Shown: piece after piece, positions 47,126-56,971 of the stretch | How positions within the stretch are numbered: position 1 is the stretch's first letter | How the letters are laid out: each line of letters begins with the position of its first letter | Source of the DNA: Actinomadura livida | GTDB taxonomy: Bacteria; Actinomycetota; Actinomycetes; Streptosporangiales; Streptosporangiaceae | Reading direction: 5' to 3' | DNA length: 64,000 nt | Assembly (NCBI RefSeq): GCF_014648675.1 | Contig: NZ_BMRO01000009.1 | Span: 1-64,000, forward strand | Notes under the pieces: generated by a model | Databases searched by the model: none | The model's input: the letters and a program-made list of their open reading frames with translations, nothing else | What the model was told of the DNA's origin: nothing | Translations under genes and position numbers: made by a program

Positions 47126-47533
47126 GTGACGACGTTCCGGATCAGTGAGGCCGCCGCGCTGCTGGGGGTCAGTGCAGATACCGTCCGGCGCTGGGTGGAC
47201 GGGGGCCGCCTCCCCGCGTCCCGCGACGAGCATGGGCACCGGCTGGTGCCGGGCGCCGAGCTCGCCGCCTTCGTGCGCGAGCAGGCGCGCGGCGCCGCGC
47301 CGTCGGACCAGGGCGAGCGGTTCTCCTCGGCGCGCAACCGGCTGCGGGGCATCGTGACCGAGGTCGTGCGCGACGGGGTGATGGCGCAGGTCGAGATCCA
47401 GGCCGGGCCGTTCCGGGTGGTGTCGCTCATGAGCCGCGAGGCGGCCGACGACCTCGCGCTGGAGGTGGGCGTGGTCGCCGAGGCGGTCGTGAAGTCCACC
47501 AACGTCGTGGTCGAGGTGGCCGAGCCGTCCTGA
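47126..47533 (+). CDS. HTH-TOBE molybdate-responsive regulator
   Basis: A 135-residue protein with an excisionase/MerR-like helix-turn-helix (residues 1-55: FRISEAAALLGVSADTVRRW) and a C-terminal TOBE/Mop oxyanion-binding domain (about 68-133: SARNRLRGIVTEVVRDGVMA). It binds molybdate in its TOBE domain and probably controls the modABC genes that follow 16 bases later. It differs from E. coli ModE in its DNA-binding domain and in having one TOBE domain. The leaderless GTG start is preferred to an upstream frame. Confidence 0.85.
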   Translation: MTTFRISEAAALLGVSADTVRRWVDGGRLPASRDEHGHRLVPGAELAAFVREQARGAAPSDQGERFSSARNRLRGIVTEVVRDGVMAQVEIQAGPFRVVSLMSREAADDLALEVGVVAEAVVKSTNVVVEVAEPS

Positions 47534-47549
47534 CCTCGGGGAGCAGCAC

Positions 47550-48320
47550 ATGTTCAAGCGCGCACTGGCGGTGGTGTCCCTCCTGGTCGTCGCCGTGTCC
47601 GGATGCGGTGACGTCGATGACGGCGGCTCGCCGGGCGCACGCGGCGGCGAGGGACTGACGGTGTTCGCGGCGGCGTCGCTCACCGAGGTGTTCACCGGGC
47701 TCGGCGAGGAGTTCGAGGCGGCGCATCCCGGTGTGCGGGTCAGGTTCAACTTCGCCGGGAGCTCGACCCTCGCGCAGCAGATCGCGCAGGGCGCGCCGGT
47801 GGACGTCTTCGCGGCGGCCAGTCCCGCCACTATGGCGACGGTCACCGGCGCGGGCGACGCGGCCGGGCGGCCGCGGGTGTTCACCCGGAACCGCCTGGTC
47901 ATCGCCGTACCGAAGGACAACCCGGGTGCGGTGGAGTCGGTCGGCGACCTGTCCAAGGCGGGGCTCAAGGTCATTCTGTGCGCCGTCCAGGTGCCCTGCG
48001 GTGCCGCGGCGGAGAAGGCTCTCGGCGCGGCCGGGGTGAAGGTCGAGCCGGTGTCGCGGGAGCAGGACGTCAAGGCCGTCCTCACCAAGGTCGGCATCGG
48101 GGAGGCCGACGCAGGGCTCGTCTACCGGACCGACGCCAAGGCGGCCGGCGGCAGGGTCAAGGGGATCGAGTTCCCCGAGTCCGCACGGGCCCTCAACGAC
48201 TACTGGATCGTCGAGGTGGCCGAGGCTCCGCACAGCGCACTCGCGAAGGAGTTCATCGAGCTGGTGCTGGGGGCGCAGGGCAGGGCGGCGCTGAGTCGGG
48301 CGGGCTTCGAGGTGCCATGA
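47550..48320 (+). CDS. modA: Molybdate-binding lipoprotein
   Basis: A 256-residue periplasmic-type binding protein of the molybdate/tungstate importer. Signal peptide and lipobox MFKRALAVVSLLVVAVSGC (lipidated C19). LTVFAAASLTEVFTGLGEEF and FNFAGSSTLAQQIAQGAPVD are family signatures; the Ser residues in AAAS and GSS contact the oxyanion. ATGA overlap with modB. Confidence 0.93.
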   Translation: MFKRALAVVSLLVVAVSGCGDVDDGGSPGARGGEGLTVFAAASLTEVFTGLGEEFEAAHPGVRVRFNFAGSSTLAQQIAQGAPVDVFAAASPATMATVTGAGDAAGRPRVFTRNRLVIAVPKDNPGAVESVGDLSKAGLKVILCAVQVPCGAAAEKALGAAGVKVEPVSREQDVKAVLTKVGIGEADAGLVYRTDAKAAGGRVKGIEFPESARALNDYWIVEVAEAPHSALAKEFIELVLGAQGRAALSRAGFEVP

Positions 48321-49243
48321 AGGCGCCGAAGGCGCTCCGGGGGGTGTGGGGGGTCGTCCCCCCTCGAAGGGGCAGGCAGGCGCCGAAGGCGCTCCGGGGG
48401 GTGTGGGGGGTCGTCCCCCCTCGACGGGGCAGGCAGACGCTCCGGGACTCGGACCGGTTGCCTGGGCGGCCGCCGCTGGTGCTGCTGGTGCCGGCGCTGG
48501 CGGGGCTCGGGTTCCTGGTGCTGCCGCTGCTCGGGCTGCTCGTCCGCGCCCCGTGGTCCACGCTCGGGACCCGCATCATGCAGCCGCAGGTGCTGGACGC
48601 GCTGCGGCTCTCGATGGTCACCGCCACCCTCGCCACCGGGCTGTGCCTGCTGTTCGGCGTCCCGCTGGCCTGGACGCTGGCGCGGGTCCGGTTCCCGGGC
48701 GCCGGCCTGGTCCGGGCGCTGGTGACGGTGCCGCTGGTGCTGCCGCCGGTGGTCGGCGGCGTCGCGCTGCTGCTCGTGCTCGGGCGCCGCGGGCTGGTCG
48801 GCGGATGGCTGGACTCCACGTTCGGGATCACGTTCCCGTTCACCACCGCCGGGGTGGTGCTGGCCGAGACGTTCGTCGCGATGCCGTTCCTGGTGATCAG
48901 CGTGGAGGGTGCGCTGCGCGCCGCGGACCTGCGCTACGAGGAGGCCGCGGCGACCCTGGGCGCGGGGCGCTGGACGATCTTCCGCCGGGTGACGCTGCCT
49001 CTCGTTGCGCCCGGCGTCGTGGCCGGTGCCGTGCTGTGCTGGGCGCGGGCCCTGGGCGAGTTCGGCGCGACGATCACCTTCGCGGGCAACTTCCCGGGCC
49101 GGACGCAGACGATGCCGCTGGCCGTCTACCTGGCGCTGGAGACCGACCCGGAGGCCGCGATCGTGCTGAGCCTCGTCCTGCTGGCGGTGTCGGTGGTGGT
49201 CCTCGCCGCTCTGCGGGGCAGGTGGATGGAGACGTCCGGATGA
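48317..49243 (+). CDS. modB: Molybdate ABC transporter permease
   Basis: A 308-residue permease; the true ModB starts at about residue 55 (PLVLLVPALAGLGFLVLPLL) with five or six helices and the EAA loop EEAAATLGAGRWTIFRRVTLP. The first ~43 residues are two copies of a 19-residue peptide (APKALRGVWGVVPPRRGRQ) encoded by a 57-bp DNA repeat placed directly after the overlapping start codon. This extension is not part of normal ModB and looks like an inserted repeat that was read through. Confidence 0.92.
   Translation: MKAPKALRGVWGVVPPRRGRQAPKALRGVWGVVPPRRGRQTLRDSDRLPGRPPLVLLVPALAGLGFLVLPLLGLLVRAPWSTLGTRIMQPQVLDALRLSMVTATLATGLCLLFGVPLAWTLARVRFPGAGLVRALVTVPLVLPPVVGGVALLLVLGRRGLVGGWLDSTFGITFPFTTAGVVLAETFVAMPFLVISVEGALRAADLRYEEAAATLGAGRWTIFRRVTLPLVAPGVVAGAVLCWARALGEFGATITFAGNFPGRTQTMPLAVYLALETDPEAAIVLSLVLLAVSVVVLAALRGRWMETSG
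48323..48436 (+). repeat. Two 57-bp tandem repeats at the modA/modB junction
   Basis: Units 48323-48379 and 48380-48436 differ at one base. Each contains GGGGGG-TCGT-CCCCCC, able to form a hairpin. Confidence 0.85.
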
Positions 49244-50358
49244 GTAGTGGACGGGGGGGTGTGGGGGGTCGTCCCTCCACAAGAGGCACGACGAGCGGCG
49301 ACGGCGGGCTGGACGCGCGGCTCGTGGTGCGGCGGGCCGTGTTCGATCTGGACCTCGCGCTCACCGCCGAGCCGGGGGAGGTCGTGGCGCTGCTCGGGCC
49401 GAACGGGGCGGGCAAGAGCACCGCGCTGCGCGCGCTGGCGGGCCTCGTCCCGACGGCCGGCGGCCACCTCCGGCTGGACGGCGGCGACCTGGGCGCGCTG
49501 CCGCCCGACCGCCGCGGCATCGGCATGGTGTTCCAGGACTACCTGCTGTTCCCGCACCTCAGCGTGCTGGAGAACGTCGCGTTCGGGCCGCGCTGCCAGG
49601 GCGCCGGGCGCGGCGAGGCCCGCCGCCGCGCCGCGCGGTGGCTGGAGCGCGTCGGCCTCGCGGAGTTCGCGTCCGCCCGGCCGCGAGCGCTGTCGGGCGG
49701 GCAGGCGCAGCGCGTCGCGCTGGCGCGGGCGCTGGCGGTCGAGCCGGGCCTGCTCCTGCTGGACGAGCCGCTCGCCGCCCTCGACGCGCACACCCGGCTG
49801 GAGATCCGCGCCGCGCTGCGCCGCCACCTCGCCGGGTTCGCGGGCGCGGCCGTCCTGGTGACGCACGACCCCCTGGACGCGATGGTGCTGGCCGACCGCA
49901 TCGTGGTCGTGGAGGGCGGGCGCCTCGTCCAGGAGGGGACGCCCGCCGAGGTGGCCCGCAGGCCCCGCACCGACTACGTCGCGCGCCTGGTCGGGCTGAA
50001 CCTGTACCGGGGGCACGCGAAGGCGGGCTCGGTGGTGATCGACGGGGGCGCCGCCGGGGGCGCCGCCGGGACGCTCGACACGGTGGACTCACTCGACGGT
50101 GAGGTGTTTCTCGCCTTCTCGCCATCCTCGGTGGCGCTGTACCGGACCCGCCCGGACGGCAGCCCCCGCAACCTCTGGCGCGCCCGCGTCGCGGCGGTCG
50201 AACGGCAGGGCGACCGGGTCCGGGTCCGGCTGTCCGGGCCGCCTTTCGACGCCGTCGCGGACGTCACGCCGGCGGCCGTCGCGGAGCTCCAATTGTCCGA
50301 GGGCAGCCTGATATGGGCGGCCGTGAAGGCCACCGAGACGCACGTTTACCCAGCTTGA
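49240..50358 (+). CDS. modC: Molybdate ABC transporter ATP-binding protein
   Basis: A 372-residue ATPase. Walker A GPNGAGKS (about 52-59), signature LSGGQAQR (about 149-156), Walker B LLLLDEPLAALD, H-loop VTHDP. A TOBE domain at the C-terminus (about 305-368) binds oxyanion and can inhibit transport. The first ~22 residues (MSSGRGGVGGRPSTRG) are encoded by a third, diverged copy of the repeat found at modB. ATGA overlap with modB. Confidence 0.92.
   Translation: MSSGRGGVGGRPSTRGTTSGDGGLDARLVVRRAVFDLDLALTAEPGEVVALLGPNGAGKSTALRALAGLVPTAGGHLRLDGGDLGALPPDRRGIGMVFQDYLLFPHLSVLENVAFGPRCQGAGRGEARRRAARWLERVGLAEFASARPRALSGGQAQRVALARALAVEPGLLLLDEPLAALDAHTRLEIRAALRRHLAGFAGAAVLVTHDPLDAMVLADRIVVVEGGRLVQEGTPAEVARRPRTDYVARLVGLNLYRGHAKAGSVVIDGGAAGGAAGTLDTVDSLDGEVFLAFSPSSVALYRTRPDGSPRNLWRARVAAVERQGDRVRVRLSGPPFDAVADVTPAAVAELQLSEGSLIWAAVKATETHVYPA
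49253..49277 (+). repeat. Third copy of the mod-junction repeat
   Basis: GGGGTGTGGGGGGTCGTCCC is shared with the two modB copies; the flanks have diverged. It lies directly after the modC start. Confidence 0.7.
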
Positions 50359-50458
50359 CCGGTACCTGGACGTTACGTGGCTCCGCTCCGCCCGTCATCG
50401 CCGTACGTAGGTGATATCCGCCACAAAAGGGGCATGGAAGGGCCAATAGGGGACGGGA

Positions 50459-50472
50459 TTGGTCCAGACCAA
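50459..50472. promoter_or_regulatory. GntR/DasR-like operator TTGGTC-CA-GACCAA
   Basis: A perfect 6-2-6 inverted repeat 64 bases upstream of the pckG start. It matches the core of the dre element recognised by DasR and related HutC/GntR regulators (TGGTC-N2-GACCA). Confidence 0.6.
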
Positions 50473-50535
50473 ATGGCAAAAACGGCGGGTCTTGTTCATC
50501 ATGCAAGGATCTGCGAACAGCTGAAGGAGTTGCCC

Positions 50536-52371
50536 GTGTCCAACCAGGTCTCCGGCCTCGACCAGGCCCCAACCGGCCACACCGAACTGATCGAGTGGGT
50601 ACGCGGGATCGCCGAGCTGACCAAGCCGGACCGCGTCGAGTGGTGCGACGGCTCGGACGCGGAGTGGGAGCGCCTGACCGGCCTCCTCGTCGAGCAGGGC
50701 ACCCTCACGCGGCTCGACCCCGCGAAACGGCCGAACAGCTTCTACGCCGCGTCCGACCCGACCGACGTCGCCCGCGTGGAGGACCGCACGTTCATCTGCT
50801 CGGAGAAGGAGGAGGACGCCGGCCCCACCAACAACTGGGTCGCGCCCGCCGAGATGAAGGAGACCCTGAACGGTCTCTTCGACGGCTGCATGAAGGGCCG
50901 CACCATGTACGTGGTGCCGTTCTGCATGGGCCCCCTCGGCGGCAACATCTCGCAGCTCGGCGTAGAGATCACCGACTCGGCCTACGTCGCCGTGTCCATG
51001 CGGATCATGACGCGGATGGGCGAGGGCGCGCTGCGGCTCATCGAGGAGCGCGGGTCGTTCGTCAAGGCCGTCCACTCCGTCGGCGCCCCCCTTGAGCCCG
51101 GCCAGGAGGACGCCAAGTGGCCGTGCAACTCCACGAAGTACATCACCCACTTCCCCGAGACCCGGGAGATCTGGTCCTTCGGGTCCGGGTACGGCGGCAA
51201 CGCGCTGCTCGGCAAGAAGTGCTACGCGCTGCGGATCGCGTCCACGATGGCGCGGGACGAGGGCTGGATGGCCGAGCACATGCTCATCCTGAAGCTCACG
51301 CCGCCCACCGGTGAGACCCGCTACGTCGCGGCGGCGTTCCCGTCCGCGTGCGGCAAGACGAACCTCGCGATGCTGGAGCCGACCATCCCGGGCTGGAAGG
51401 TCGAGACGATCGGCGACGACATCGCCTGGATGCGGTTCGGCGACGACGGCCGCCTCTACGCGATCAACCCGGAGGCCGGGTTCTTCGGCGTCGCGCCCGG
51501 CACCGGCGCGAGCACCAACGCCAACGCCGTGAAGACGCTGTGGGGCAACAGCATCTTCACCAACGTCGCGCTCACCGACGACGGCGACGTGTGGTGGGAG
51601 GGCCTCACCGACGAGCCGCCCACTCGTCCTGATGGGCGCCCCGCCTTGACCGACTGGCGCGGCAACGACTGGACGCCGGACTCCGACACCCCGGCCGCGC
51701 ACCCGAACGCCCGCTTCACCACCCCGGCAGGGCAGTGCCCGATCATCGCCGACGAGTGGGAGGACCCGAAGGGCGTCCCGATCTCGGCGATCCTGTTCGG
51801 CGGCCGCCGCGCGTCCGCGGTCCCGCTGGTCACCGAGTCGTTCGACTGGCAGCAGGGCGTGTTCCTCGGCGCCAACGTCGCGTCGGAGAAGACCGCCGCC
51901 GCCGAGGGCGCCGTGGGCGAGCTGCGCCGCGACCCGTTCGCCATGCTGCCGTTCTGCGGCTACAACATGGGCGACTACTTCGGCCACTGGCTGAAGATCG
52001 GCAAGGCGACCGACCCGGAGAAGCTCCCGCGGATCTACTACGTCAACTGGTTCCGCAAGAACGCCGACGGCAAGTTCATCTGGCCGGGCTTCGGCGAGAA
52101 CAGCCGCGTGCTGAAGTGGATCGTGGAGCGGCTGAACGGGCAGGCCGACGCGGTCAAGTCCCCGATCGGGCACCTGCCGACCAGGGACGCGCTCGACACC
52201 GAGGGCTTGACGATCGGCGACGCCGACCTCGACACGCTGCTCACGGTGGACACCGAGGTGTGGAAGCAGGAGGCCGCCCTCGTCCCCGAGCACTTCGAGA
52301 AGTTCGGCGACCACATGCCGAAGGCGCTGTGGGACGAGTACCACGACCTGGTCCGCCGCCTGGAGCACTGA
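50536..52371 (+). CDS. pckG: Phosphoenolpyruvate carboxykinase (GTP)
   Basis: A 611-residue enzyme converting oxaloacetate and GTP to PEP, the first step of gluconeogenesis. The kinase P-loop is [12 protein letters not shown] (about 268-279) with the reactive Cys of the GTP-dependent family; the metal and substrate sites include [14 protein letters not shown] and [13 protein letters not shown] lies 7 bases before GTG 50536, which fixes the start against an upstream frame. The dre-like palindrome in the promoter suggests control by amino-sugar status. Confidence 0.96.
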   Translation: MSNQVSGLDQAPTGHTELIEWVRGIAELTKPDRVEWCDGSDAEWERLTGLLVEQGTLTRLDPAKRPNSFYAASDPTDVARVEDRTFICSEKEEDAGPTNNWVAPAEMKETLNGLFDGCMKGRTMYVVPFCMGPLGGNISQLGVEITDSAYVAVSMRIMTRMGEGALRLIEERGSFVKAVHSVGAPLEPGQEDAKWPCNSTKYITHFPETREIWSFGSGYGGNALLGKKCYALRIASTMARDEGWMAEHMLILKLTPPTGETRYVAAAFPSACGKTNLAMLEPTIPGWKVETIGDDIAWMRFGDDGRLYAINPEAGFFGVAPGTGASTNANAVKTLWGNSIFTNVALTDDGDVWWEGLTDEPPTRPDGRPALTDWRGNDWTPDSDTPAAHPNARFTTPAGQCPIIADEWEDPKGVPISAILFGGRRASAVPLVTESFDWQQGVFLGANVASEKTAAAEGAVGELRRDPFAMLPFCGYNMGDYFGHWLKIGKATDPEKLPRIYYVNWFRKNADGKFIWPGFGENSRVLKWIVERLNGQADAVKSPIGHLPTRDALDTEGLTIGDADLDTLLTVDTEVWKQEAALVPEHFEKFGDHMPKALWDEYHDLVRRLEH

Positions 52372-52499
52372 CCCCGGGGGGTCGGTAGGGCATGAACCGA
52401 GACCGGTCGCGAGCGCCTGCGGGCGTCCGCGGCCGGTCTTGACGTTTCCGCAGGTGTAGGGGCCGAAAGTAGGGAGACATATCGGACAGGAGGTCCGTT

Positions 52500-53075
52500 A
52501 TGTTTGATTTGATGGCCCGCCATTGGTGGGTGCTCGCCGTGCGCGGCGCCTTCGCGATCCTGTTCGGCGCCGTCGCCCTCATCTGGCCGGCCATCACCGT
52601 CTGGGCGCTGGTCGTGCTGTTCGGCGCCTTCGCGCTGGCGGACGGCCTCGTCGCCGTGATGCTGGCGGTGCGCGGCACGACGGGTGCGCCGCGCGGCCTG
52701 CTCGCGCTGTCGGGCGCCGCGGGGATCGCGCTCGGCATCGCGGCGATCGGCTGGCCGGGCATCACCGCGTTCGTCCTGCTCATGCTGATCGCCGCGTGGG
52801 CGGTCGCCACCGGGGTGCTGGAGATCGTCGCCGCGATCGCGCTGCGCAAGGAACTGCGGGGGGAGTGGGCGTACCTGCTCTCCGGCGCGATCTCGGTGCT
52901 GTTCGGAATCCTGCTGTTCGTGTGGCCCGTCTCCGGCGCGCTCGCCGTCGTCTGGCTGATCGGGCTGTTCGCGATCCTGACCGGCGCGGCGATGGTCGGC
53001 GCCGCCTTCCGGCTGCGGCGGCTCGGCCACGAGACCGCGGGCCGGCACGGGATGGGCGCCGCGCCCCAGCACTAG
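52500..53075 (+). CDS. HdeD family membrane protein
   Basis: A 191-residue protein with six predicted membrane helices arranged as three hairpins, each with the short repeat W(P)AI/W(P)GI typical of DUF308/HdeD. AGGAGG lies 6 bases before the ATG. HdeD proteins are linked to acid or general stress, but biochemical function is unknown. Confidence 0.85.
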   Translation: MFDLMARHWWVLAVRGAFAILFGAVALIWPAITVWALVVLFGAFALADGLVAVMLAVRGTTGAPRGLLALSGAAGIALGIAAIGWPGITAFVLLMLIAAWAVATGVLEIVAAIALRKELRGEWAYLLSGAISVLFGILLFVWPVSGALAVVWLIGLFAILTGAAMVGAAFRLRRLGHETAGRHGMGAAPQH

Positions 53076-53106
53076 CGGCGCCCCCGGCCACCGCCGCCGG
53101 GCAGAA

Positions 53107-53124
53107 CCTCGACCGCGGTTGAGG
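53107..53124. promoter_or_regulatory. SoxR box CCTCGA-N6-TTGAGG
   Basis: CCTCGACCGCGGTTGAGG follows the soxbox plan CCTCAA-N6-TTGAGG with one arm mismatch. It lies just upstream of the soxR -10, as expected for autoregulation. Confidence 0.7.
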
Positions 53125-53129
53125 TCGCA

Positions 53130-53135
53130 TAGGAT
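53130..53135 (+). promoter_or_regulatory. Leaderless -10 element TAGGAT for soxR
   Basis: TAGGAT lies 6 bases before the ATG at 53142. Confidence 0.5.
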
Positions 53136-53141
53136 GCGCCC

Positions 53142-53675
53142 ATGACGCGGCTTGAGCACCGGGTGTACGAACTGACCGTCGGGCAGCTCGCCGAGCGCAG
53201 CGGCGTGGCCGTCTCGGCGCTGCACTTCTACGAGTCCAAGGGCCTGATCAGCAGCCGCCGGACGGCCGGCAACCAGCGGCGCTTCAGCCGCGACACGCTC
53301 CGCCGGGTCTCGTTCATCAAGGTCTCCCAGCGGGTCGGGATACCGCTCAGCCAGATCCGCGACGCCCTCGCCACGCTCCCCGAGGAGCGCACCCCCACGG
53401 TGGCGGACTGGGCGCGGCTGTCGGAGGCGTGGCGCAGCGACCTCGACGCCCGCATCCGGCAGCTCGAACGGCTCCGCGACGACCTCACCGACTGCATAGG
53501 GTGCGGCTGCCTGTCGATGAGCAAGTGCGCCCTCGCCAACCCCTACGACAGGCTCGGCGACGAGGGCCCTGGACCGCGCAGGCTCCTGGTCCCGAAGGGC
53601 GCCGGGGACGCCGAATCCCGTCCGGGGGGCGGAGCGGACGCGGACTGCGGCGACCCCTGCGCCCCCCGGAACTAG
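53142..53675 (+). CDS. soxR: Redox-sensitive regulator SoxR
   Basis: A 177-residue MerR-family regulator. The N-terminal HTH ([26 protein letters not shown]) is followed by the dimer helix and the [2Fe-2S] ligand set C118-x2-C121-x-C123-x5-C129 ([12 protein letters not shown]). It senses redox-cycling compounds through the cluster. In actinobacteria SoxR often responds to endogenous pigments or antibiotics. A soxbox directly upstream indicates autoregulation; the tail after residue 140 is Gly/Pro-rich and probably disordered. No target gene is adjacent. Confidence 0.94.
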   Translation: MTRLEHRVYELTVGQLAERSGVAVSALHFYESKGLISSRRTAGNQRRFSRDTLRRVSFIKVSQRVGIPLSQIRDALATLPEERTPTVADWARLSEAWRSDLDARIRQLERLRDDLTDCIGCGCLSMSKCALANPYDRLGDEGPGPRRLLVPKGAGDAESRPGGGADADCGDPCAPRN

Positions 53676-53711
53676 GCCGTTCGACGCGGCCTCAGCCACG
53701 CACGCGAGCGC

Positions 53712-53816
53712 GTGACCTGACCGGTGAGGCGAAGCCGGAGGCGAGCCTCACCGGGAAGATCGCGAAGCGATTCGCGCTCGCACAGGCCAGGTCACGGAGC
53801 GAGCCGCCAGGCGAGC
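53712..53816. repeat. Structured intergenic repeat between soxR and GH65 genes
   Basis: GTGACCTG (53712-53719) pairs with CAGGTCAC (53788-53795). Inside, CCGGTGAGGC (53721-53730) pairs with GCCTCACCGG (53745-53754), and CGCGAA-GCGA-TTCGCG (53761-53776) forms a hairpin with a GNRA tetraloop, giving a three-way junction. It is followed by AGCGAGCCGCCAGGCGAGC (53798-53816), nearly identical to a site upstream of pyrG. It lies between convergent genes and may act as a terminator. Confidence 0.6.
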
Positions 53817-53840
53817 GCAGTGGACCTGGACTGCAAAAAA

Positions 53841-56225
53841 TCAGCGGCCGTGCGGGTCGATGCGGCGCGGGGCCGGCTCCCGTCCCGTCGGCTGGGTCGG
53901 CGCCGGACGCGCGGGGATCTGCTCGATCGGCAGCTCGACCGGCTCGTCGCCCAGCGTGAACAGCTCCCCGTGGTGCCACAGCTTGATGCCGGGACCGTCC
54001 ATCAGCTCGTAGGCGGCCGAGTCGGAGGTGACGGTGACCTTGATCCGGCTGCCCCGGTACCGCATCCGGAACGCCAGCCGGCTGATGCCGCCCGGCAGCC
54101 GCGGCGCGAAGCGAAGCTGGCCGCCGCCCGCCCGCATCCCGCCGAACCCGGCGACGAGCCCGCTCCACGCGCCCGCCATCGAGGCGATGTGCAGCCCGTC
54201 GCGGGTGTTGCGGTTCAGGTCGTGCAGGTCGACCAGCGCGGTCTCGCCGAGGTAGTCGTGCGCCAGCTCCAGCTGGCCGACCTCCGCCGCCACGACGGCC
54301 TGGGTCTGCGCCGACAGTGAGGAGTCCCGGACGGTGAGCCCCTCGTAGTAGGCGAAGTTCCGGACCTTCTCCTCCTCGGTGAACGCCTCCCCGCACAGGT
54401 GCAGCGCGAGCACCAGGTCCGCCTGCTTGACGACCTGCTTGCGGTACAGGTCGAAGTAGGGGTAGTTCAGCAGCAGGGGATAGTGGTCGGGCTTGGTGGC
54501 CGCGAAGTCCCAGCGGGCGTGGTGGGTGAAGCTCTCGCTCTGCGGATGGACGCCCAGCCGCTCGTCGTAGGGGATCAGCATCGCGGCCGCGGCGTCCCGC
54601 CACGACGCCGCCTCCTCCGCGTCCACGCCGAGCCGGTCGGCCACGTCGGGATGGCGCATCGCCATCTCCGCGGCCTCCTGGAGGTTACGGCGCGCCATGA
54701 GGTTGGTGTAGACGTTGTTGTCCACGACCGCGCTGTACTCGTCGGGGCCCGTGACCCCGTCGATGCGGAACACGCCGCCCACGTCGTGATGGCCCAGGCT
54801 CCGCCACAGCCGCGCGGTCTGCACCAGGATGTCGAGGCCGATCTCCCGCTCGAACTGCACGTCCTCCGTGGCGTCCAGGTAGCGCAGGACGGCGTCGGAG
54901 ATGTCGGCGTTGATGTGGAACGCGGCCGTCCCGGCGGGCCAGTAGCCGGAGCACTCCTGGCCGCGGATCGTCCGCCAGGGGAACGTGGCGCCCTCCAGGC
55001 CGAGCTGCACGGCTCGCTCGCACGCCAGCGGCAGCGTCATGTGCCGCCAGGCGAGCGCGTCCGCCGCGGCTCCCGGCGAGGTGTAGGTCAGCACCGGCAG
55101 GACGAACGTCTCGGTGTCCCAGAACGCGTGGCCGTCGTAGCCGGGCCCCGTCAGGCCCTTGGCCGGGATCATGCGGCGTTCCGCGCGCGCGCCCGCCTGC
55201 AGGACGTGGAACATGCTGAACCGCACGGCCTGCTGGATCTCGGCGTCGCCGTCGACCTCGACGTCCGCGCCCTCCCAGAACTCGTCCAGGTAGTCGCGCT
55301 GCTCGGAGAGCAGGCCGCCCCAGCCGGTCCGCCGCGCGCCCGCGAGGGCCCCGACCACCTGGTCGTGCAGGGCGGGACGCGACCGCTGGCTCGACCACCC
55401 GTACGCGATGTACTTGACGATGCGCAGCTTCTGGCCGGGCTCCAGCCGCGTCGCGACCGTCAGCCGGCCGACGTCCTTGGAGCTCTCGGTGTCGATCGTC
55501 GTCGACTCGGGGCCCTGGATGTCGTGCGACATCCCCGCGGCCATCCGCAGCCCGCTCTGCCTCGTCCGGTGCAGCAGCAGGACCTTGGTGCCGTTGGCGA
55601 CGTGCTCCTCGCCGACCAGCGGGCTCTCCAGGATCGCGGAGGCGCGCGGGTCCTTGGCGCCGCCGGGCAGCGCCTCGTTGGCCACCAGCTCCGACTGGGC
55701 GACGATGCGGACCGCCTCGTCCACCGGCTCGACCTCGTAGCAGATCGCCGCGACGGCCCGCTGGGTCAGCGAGACCATGCGGACCGAGGTCACCTTGACC
55801 GTCTTGTCGGCGGGCGACGTCCACTCGACGTGCCGGGTGAGCGTGCCCGCCCGCATGTCCAGGTTCCGCTCGTGGTGGTGGACGCGGCCGTACCGCACGT
55901 CGAACGGCTCGTCGTCCACCAGCAGGCGGATCACCTTGCCGTTGGTGACGTTGATGACCGTCTGGCCCTGCTCCGGGTAGCCGTAGGCGGTCTCGGCGTG
56001 CGGCAGCGGACGCTGCTCGTAGAACGAGTTGAGGTACGTGCCCGGCATCCCGTGCGGCTCGCCCTCGTCGAGGTTGCCGCGCATGCCGACGTGGCCGTTG
56101 GACAGGGCGAACACCGACTCGGTCTGCGCCAGCCGGTCCAGCCGGAGCTCCGGCTCGCGGATGCACCACGGCTCCACCGTGAACAGGGGCCGGTCGATCA
56201 CGCCCTGGCCCTCCCGCTCGATCAC
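53841..56225 (-). CDS. GH65 disaccharide phosphorylase
   Basis: A 794-residue cytoplasmic glycoside hydrolase family 65 protein that should phosphorolyse an alpha-glucosyl disaccharide (maltose, trehalose or kojibiose) to beta-glucose 1-phosphate and glucose. The N-terminal beta-sandwich, linker and (alpha/alpha)6 barrel are all present: [34 protein letters not shown] and the catalytic acid E496 in [16 protein letters not shown]. The exact disaccharide cannot be decided. The GTG start overlaps the beta-phosphoglucomutase stop (GTGA), so both are made together. Confidence 0.9.
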   Translation of the reverse strand: MIEREGQGVIDRPLFTVEPWCIREPELRLDRLAQTESVFALSNGHVGMRGNLDEGEPHGMPGTYLNSFYEQRPLPHAETAYGYPEQGQTVINVTNGKVIRLLVDDEPFDVRYGRVHHHERNLDMRAGTLTRHVEWTSPADKTVKVTSVRMVSLTQRAVAAICYEVEPVDEAVRIVAQSELVANEALPGGAKDPRASAILESPLVGEEHVANGTKVLLLHRTRQSGLRMAAGMSHDIQGPESTTIDTESSKDVGRLTVATRLEPGQKLRIVKYIAYGWSSQRSRPALHDQVVGALAGARRTGWGGLLSEQRDYLDEFWEGADVEVDGDAEIQQAVRFSMFHVLQAGARAERRMIPAKGLTGPGYDGHAFWDTETFVLPVLTYTSPGAAADALAWRHMTLPLACERAVQLGLEGATFPWRTIRGQECSGYWPAGTAAFHINADISDAVLRYLDATEDVQFEREIGLDILVQTARLWRSLGHHDVGGVFRIDGVTGPDEYSAVVDNNVYTNLMARRNLQEAAEMAMRHPDVADRLGVDAEEAASWRDAAAAMLIPYDERLGVHPQSESFTHHARWDFAATKPDHYPLLLNYPYFDLYRKQVVKQADLVLALHLCGEAFTEEEKVRNFAYYEGLTVRDSSLSAQTQAVVAAEVGQLELAHDYLGETALVDLHDLNRNTRDGLHIASMAGAWSGLVAGFGGMRAGGGQLRFAPRLPGGISRLAFRMRYRGSRIKVTVTSDSAAYELMDGPGIKLWHHGELFTLGDEPVELPIEQIPARPAPTQPTGREPAPRRIDPHGR

Positions 56226-56971
56226 TCAACCTCCAACATCTCGGACAGGTCAGACACCACGATGTCCGCGCCGTGCTCGGCCAGGGCCGCGCCGTGCGCG
56301 TCGTCCATGCGATTGACGCCCACAACGTAGGCGAATCCGCCGGCACGTCCAGCCTGGACGCCGGCGAGCGCGTCCTCGAACACCACCGCCTGCGCGGCGG
56401 CGACGCCCAACTCCCGGGCGGCCGCGACGAACGTGTCGGGGGCGGGCTTGCCGGGCAGGCCCCGCTCCGCGGCGATCACGCCGTCGACCCGGGCGTCGAA
56501 CAGGTCGGTGATGCCGACCGTCGCCAGCACCTGGACGGTGTTGGCGCTGGACGACACGACCGCCGTCTTCAGCCCCCGCTTCCGCGCCGCGCGGACGTAG
56601 TCGACGGACCCCTCGAAGACCTCGACGCCCTTCTCCTCGATGAACTTGAGGACCAGCGCGTTCTTGCGGTTGCCGAGGCCCCGGACGGTCTCGGCCTCCG
56701 GCGGGTCGTCGGGGGAGCCCTCCGGCAGCTCGATGCCGCGCGACTCCAGGAACGAGCGCGTCCCGTCCTCGCGCTTCTTGCCGTCGACGTAGCGGCCGTA
56801 GTCCTTCACGGGGTCGAACTCGGTGAACGCCTCACCGGTCCGCTCCGCCCGCTCCCCGAGGTAGCCGTCGAACATCTCCTTCCAGGCGGCGGCATGGACG
56901 GCCGCCGTCCGGGTCAGCACCCCGTCGAGATCGAAGAGACACGCCGCTGCCTCGTCGGGCAGTCCCAGCAT
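56222..56971 (-). CDS. pgmB: Beta-phosphoglucomutase (HAD superfamily)
   Basis: A 249-residue HAD enzyme that turns beta-glucose 1-phosphate into glucose 6-phosphate. The nucleophile motif is [10 protein letters not shown] (10-19), motif II SSSAN, motif III GKPAPD and motif [10 protein letters not shown]. It is transcribed before the GH65 phosphorylase and uses its product, forming a complete two-step disaccharide pathway into glycolysis or the pentose phosphate pathway. Start at 56971 with AGGGGG upstream; a longer frame from 57133 is less likely. Confidence 0.9.
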   Translation of the reverse strand: MLGLPDEAAACLFDLDGVLTRTAAVHAAAWKEMFDGYLGERAERTGEAFTEFDPVKDYGRYVDGKKREDGTRSFLESRGIELPEGSPDDPPEAETVRGLGNRKNALVLKFIEEKGVEVFEGSVDYVRAARKRGLKTAVVSSSANTVQVLATVGITDLFDARVDGVIAAERGLPGKPAPDTFVAAARELGVAAAQAVVFEDALAGVQAGRAGGFAYVVGVNRMDDAHGAALAEHGADIVVSDLSEMLEVE

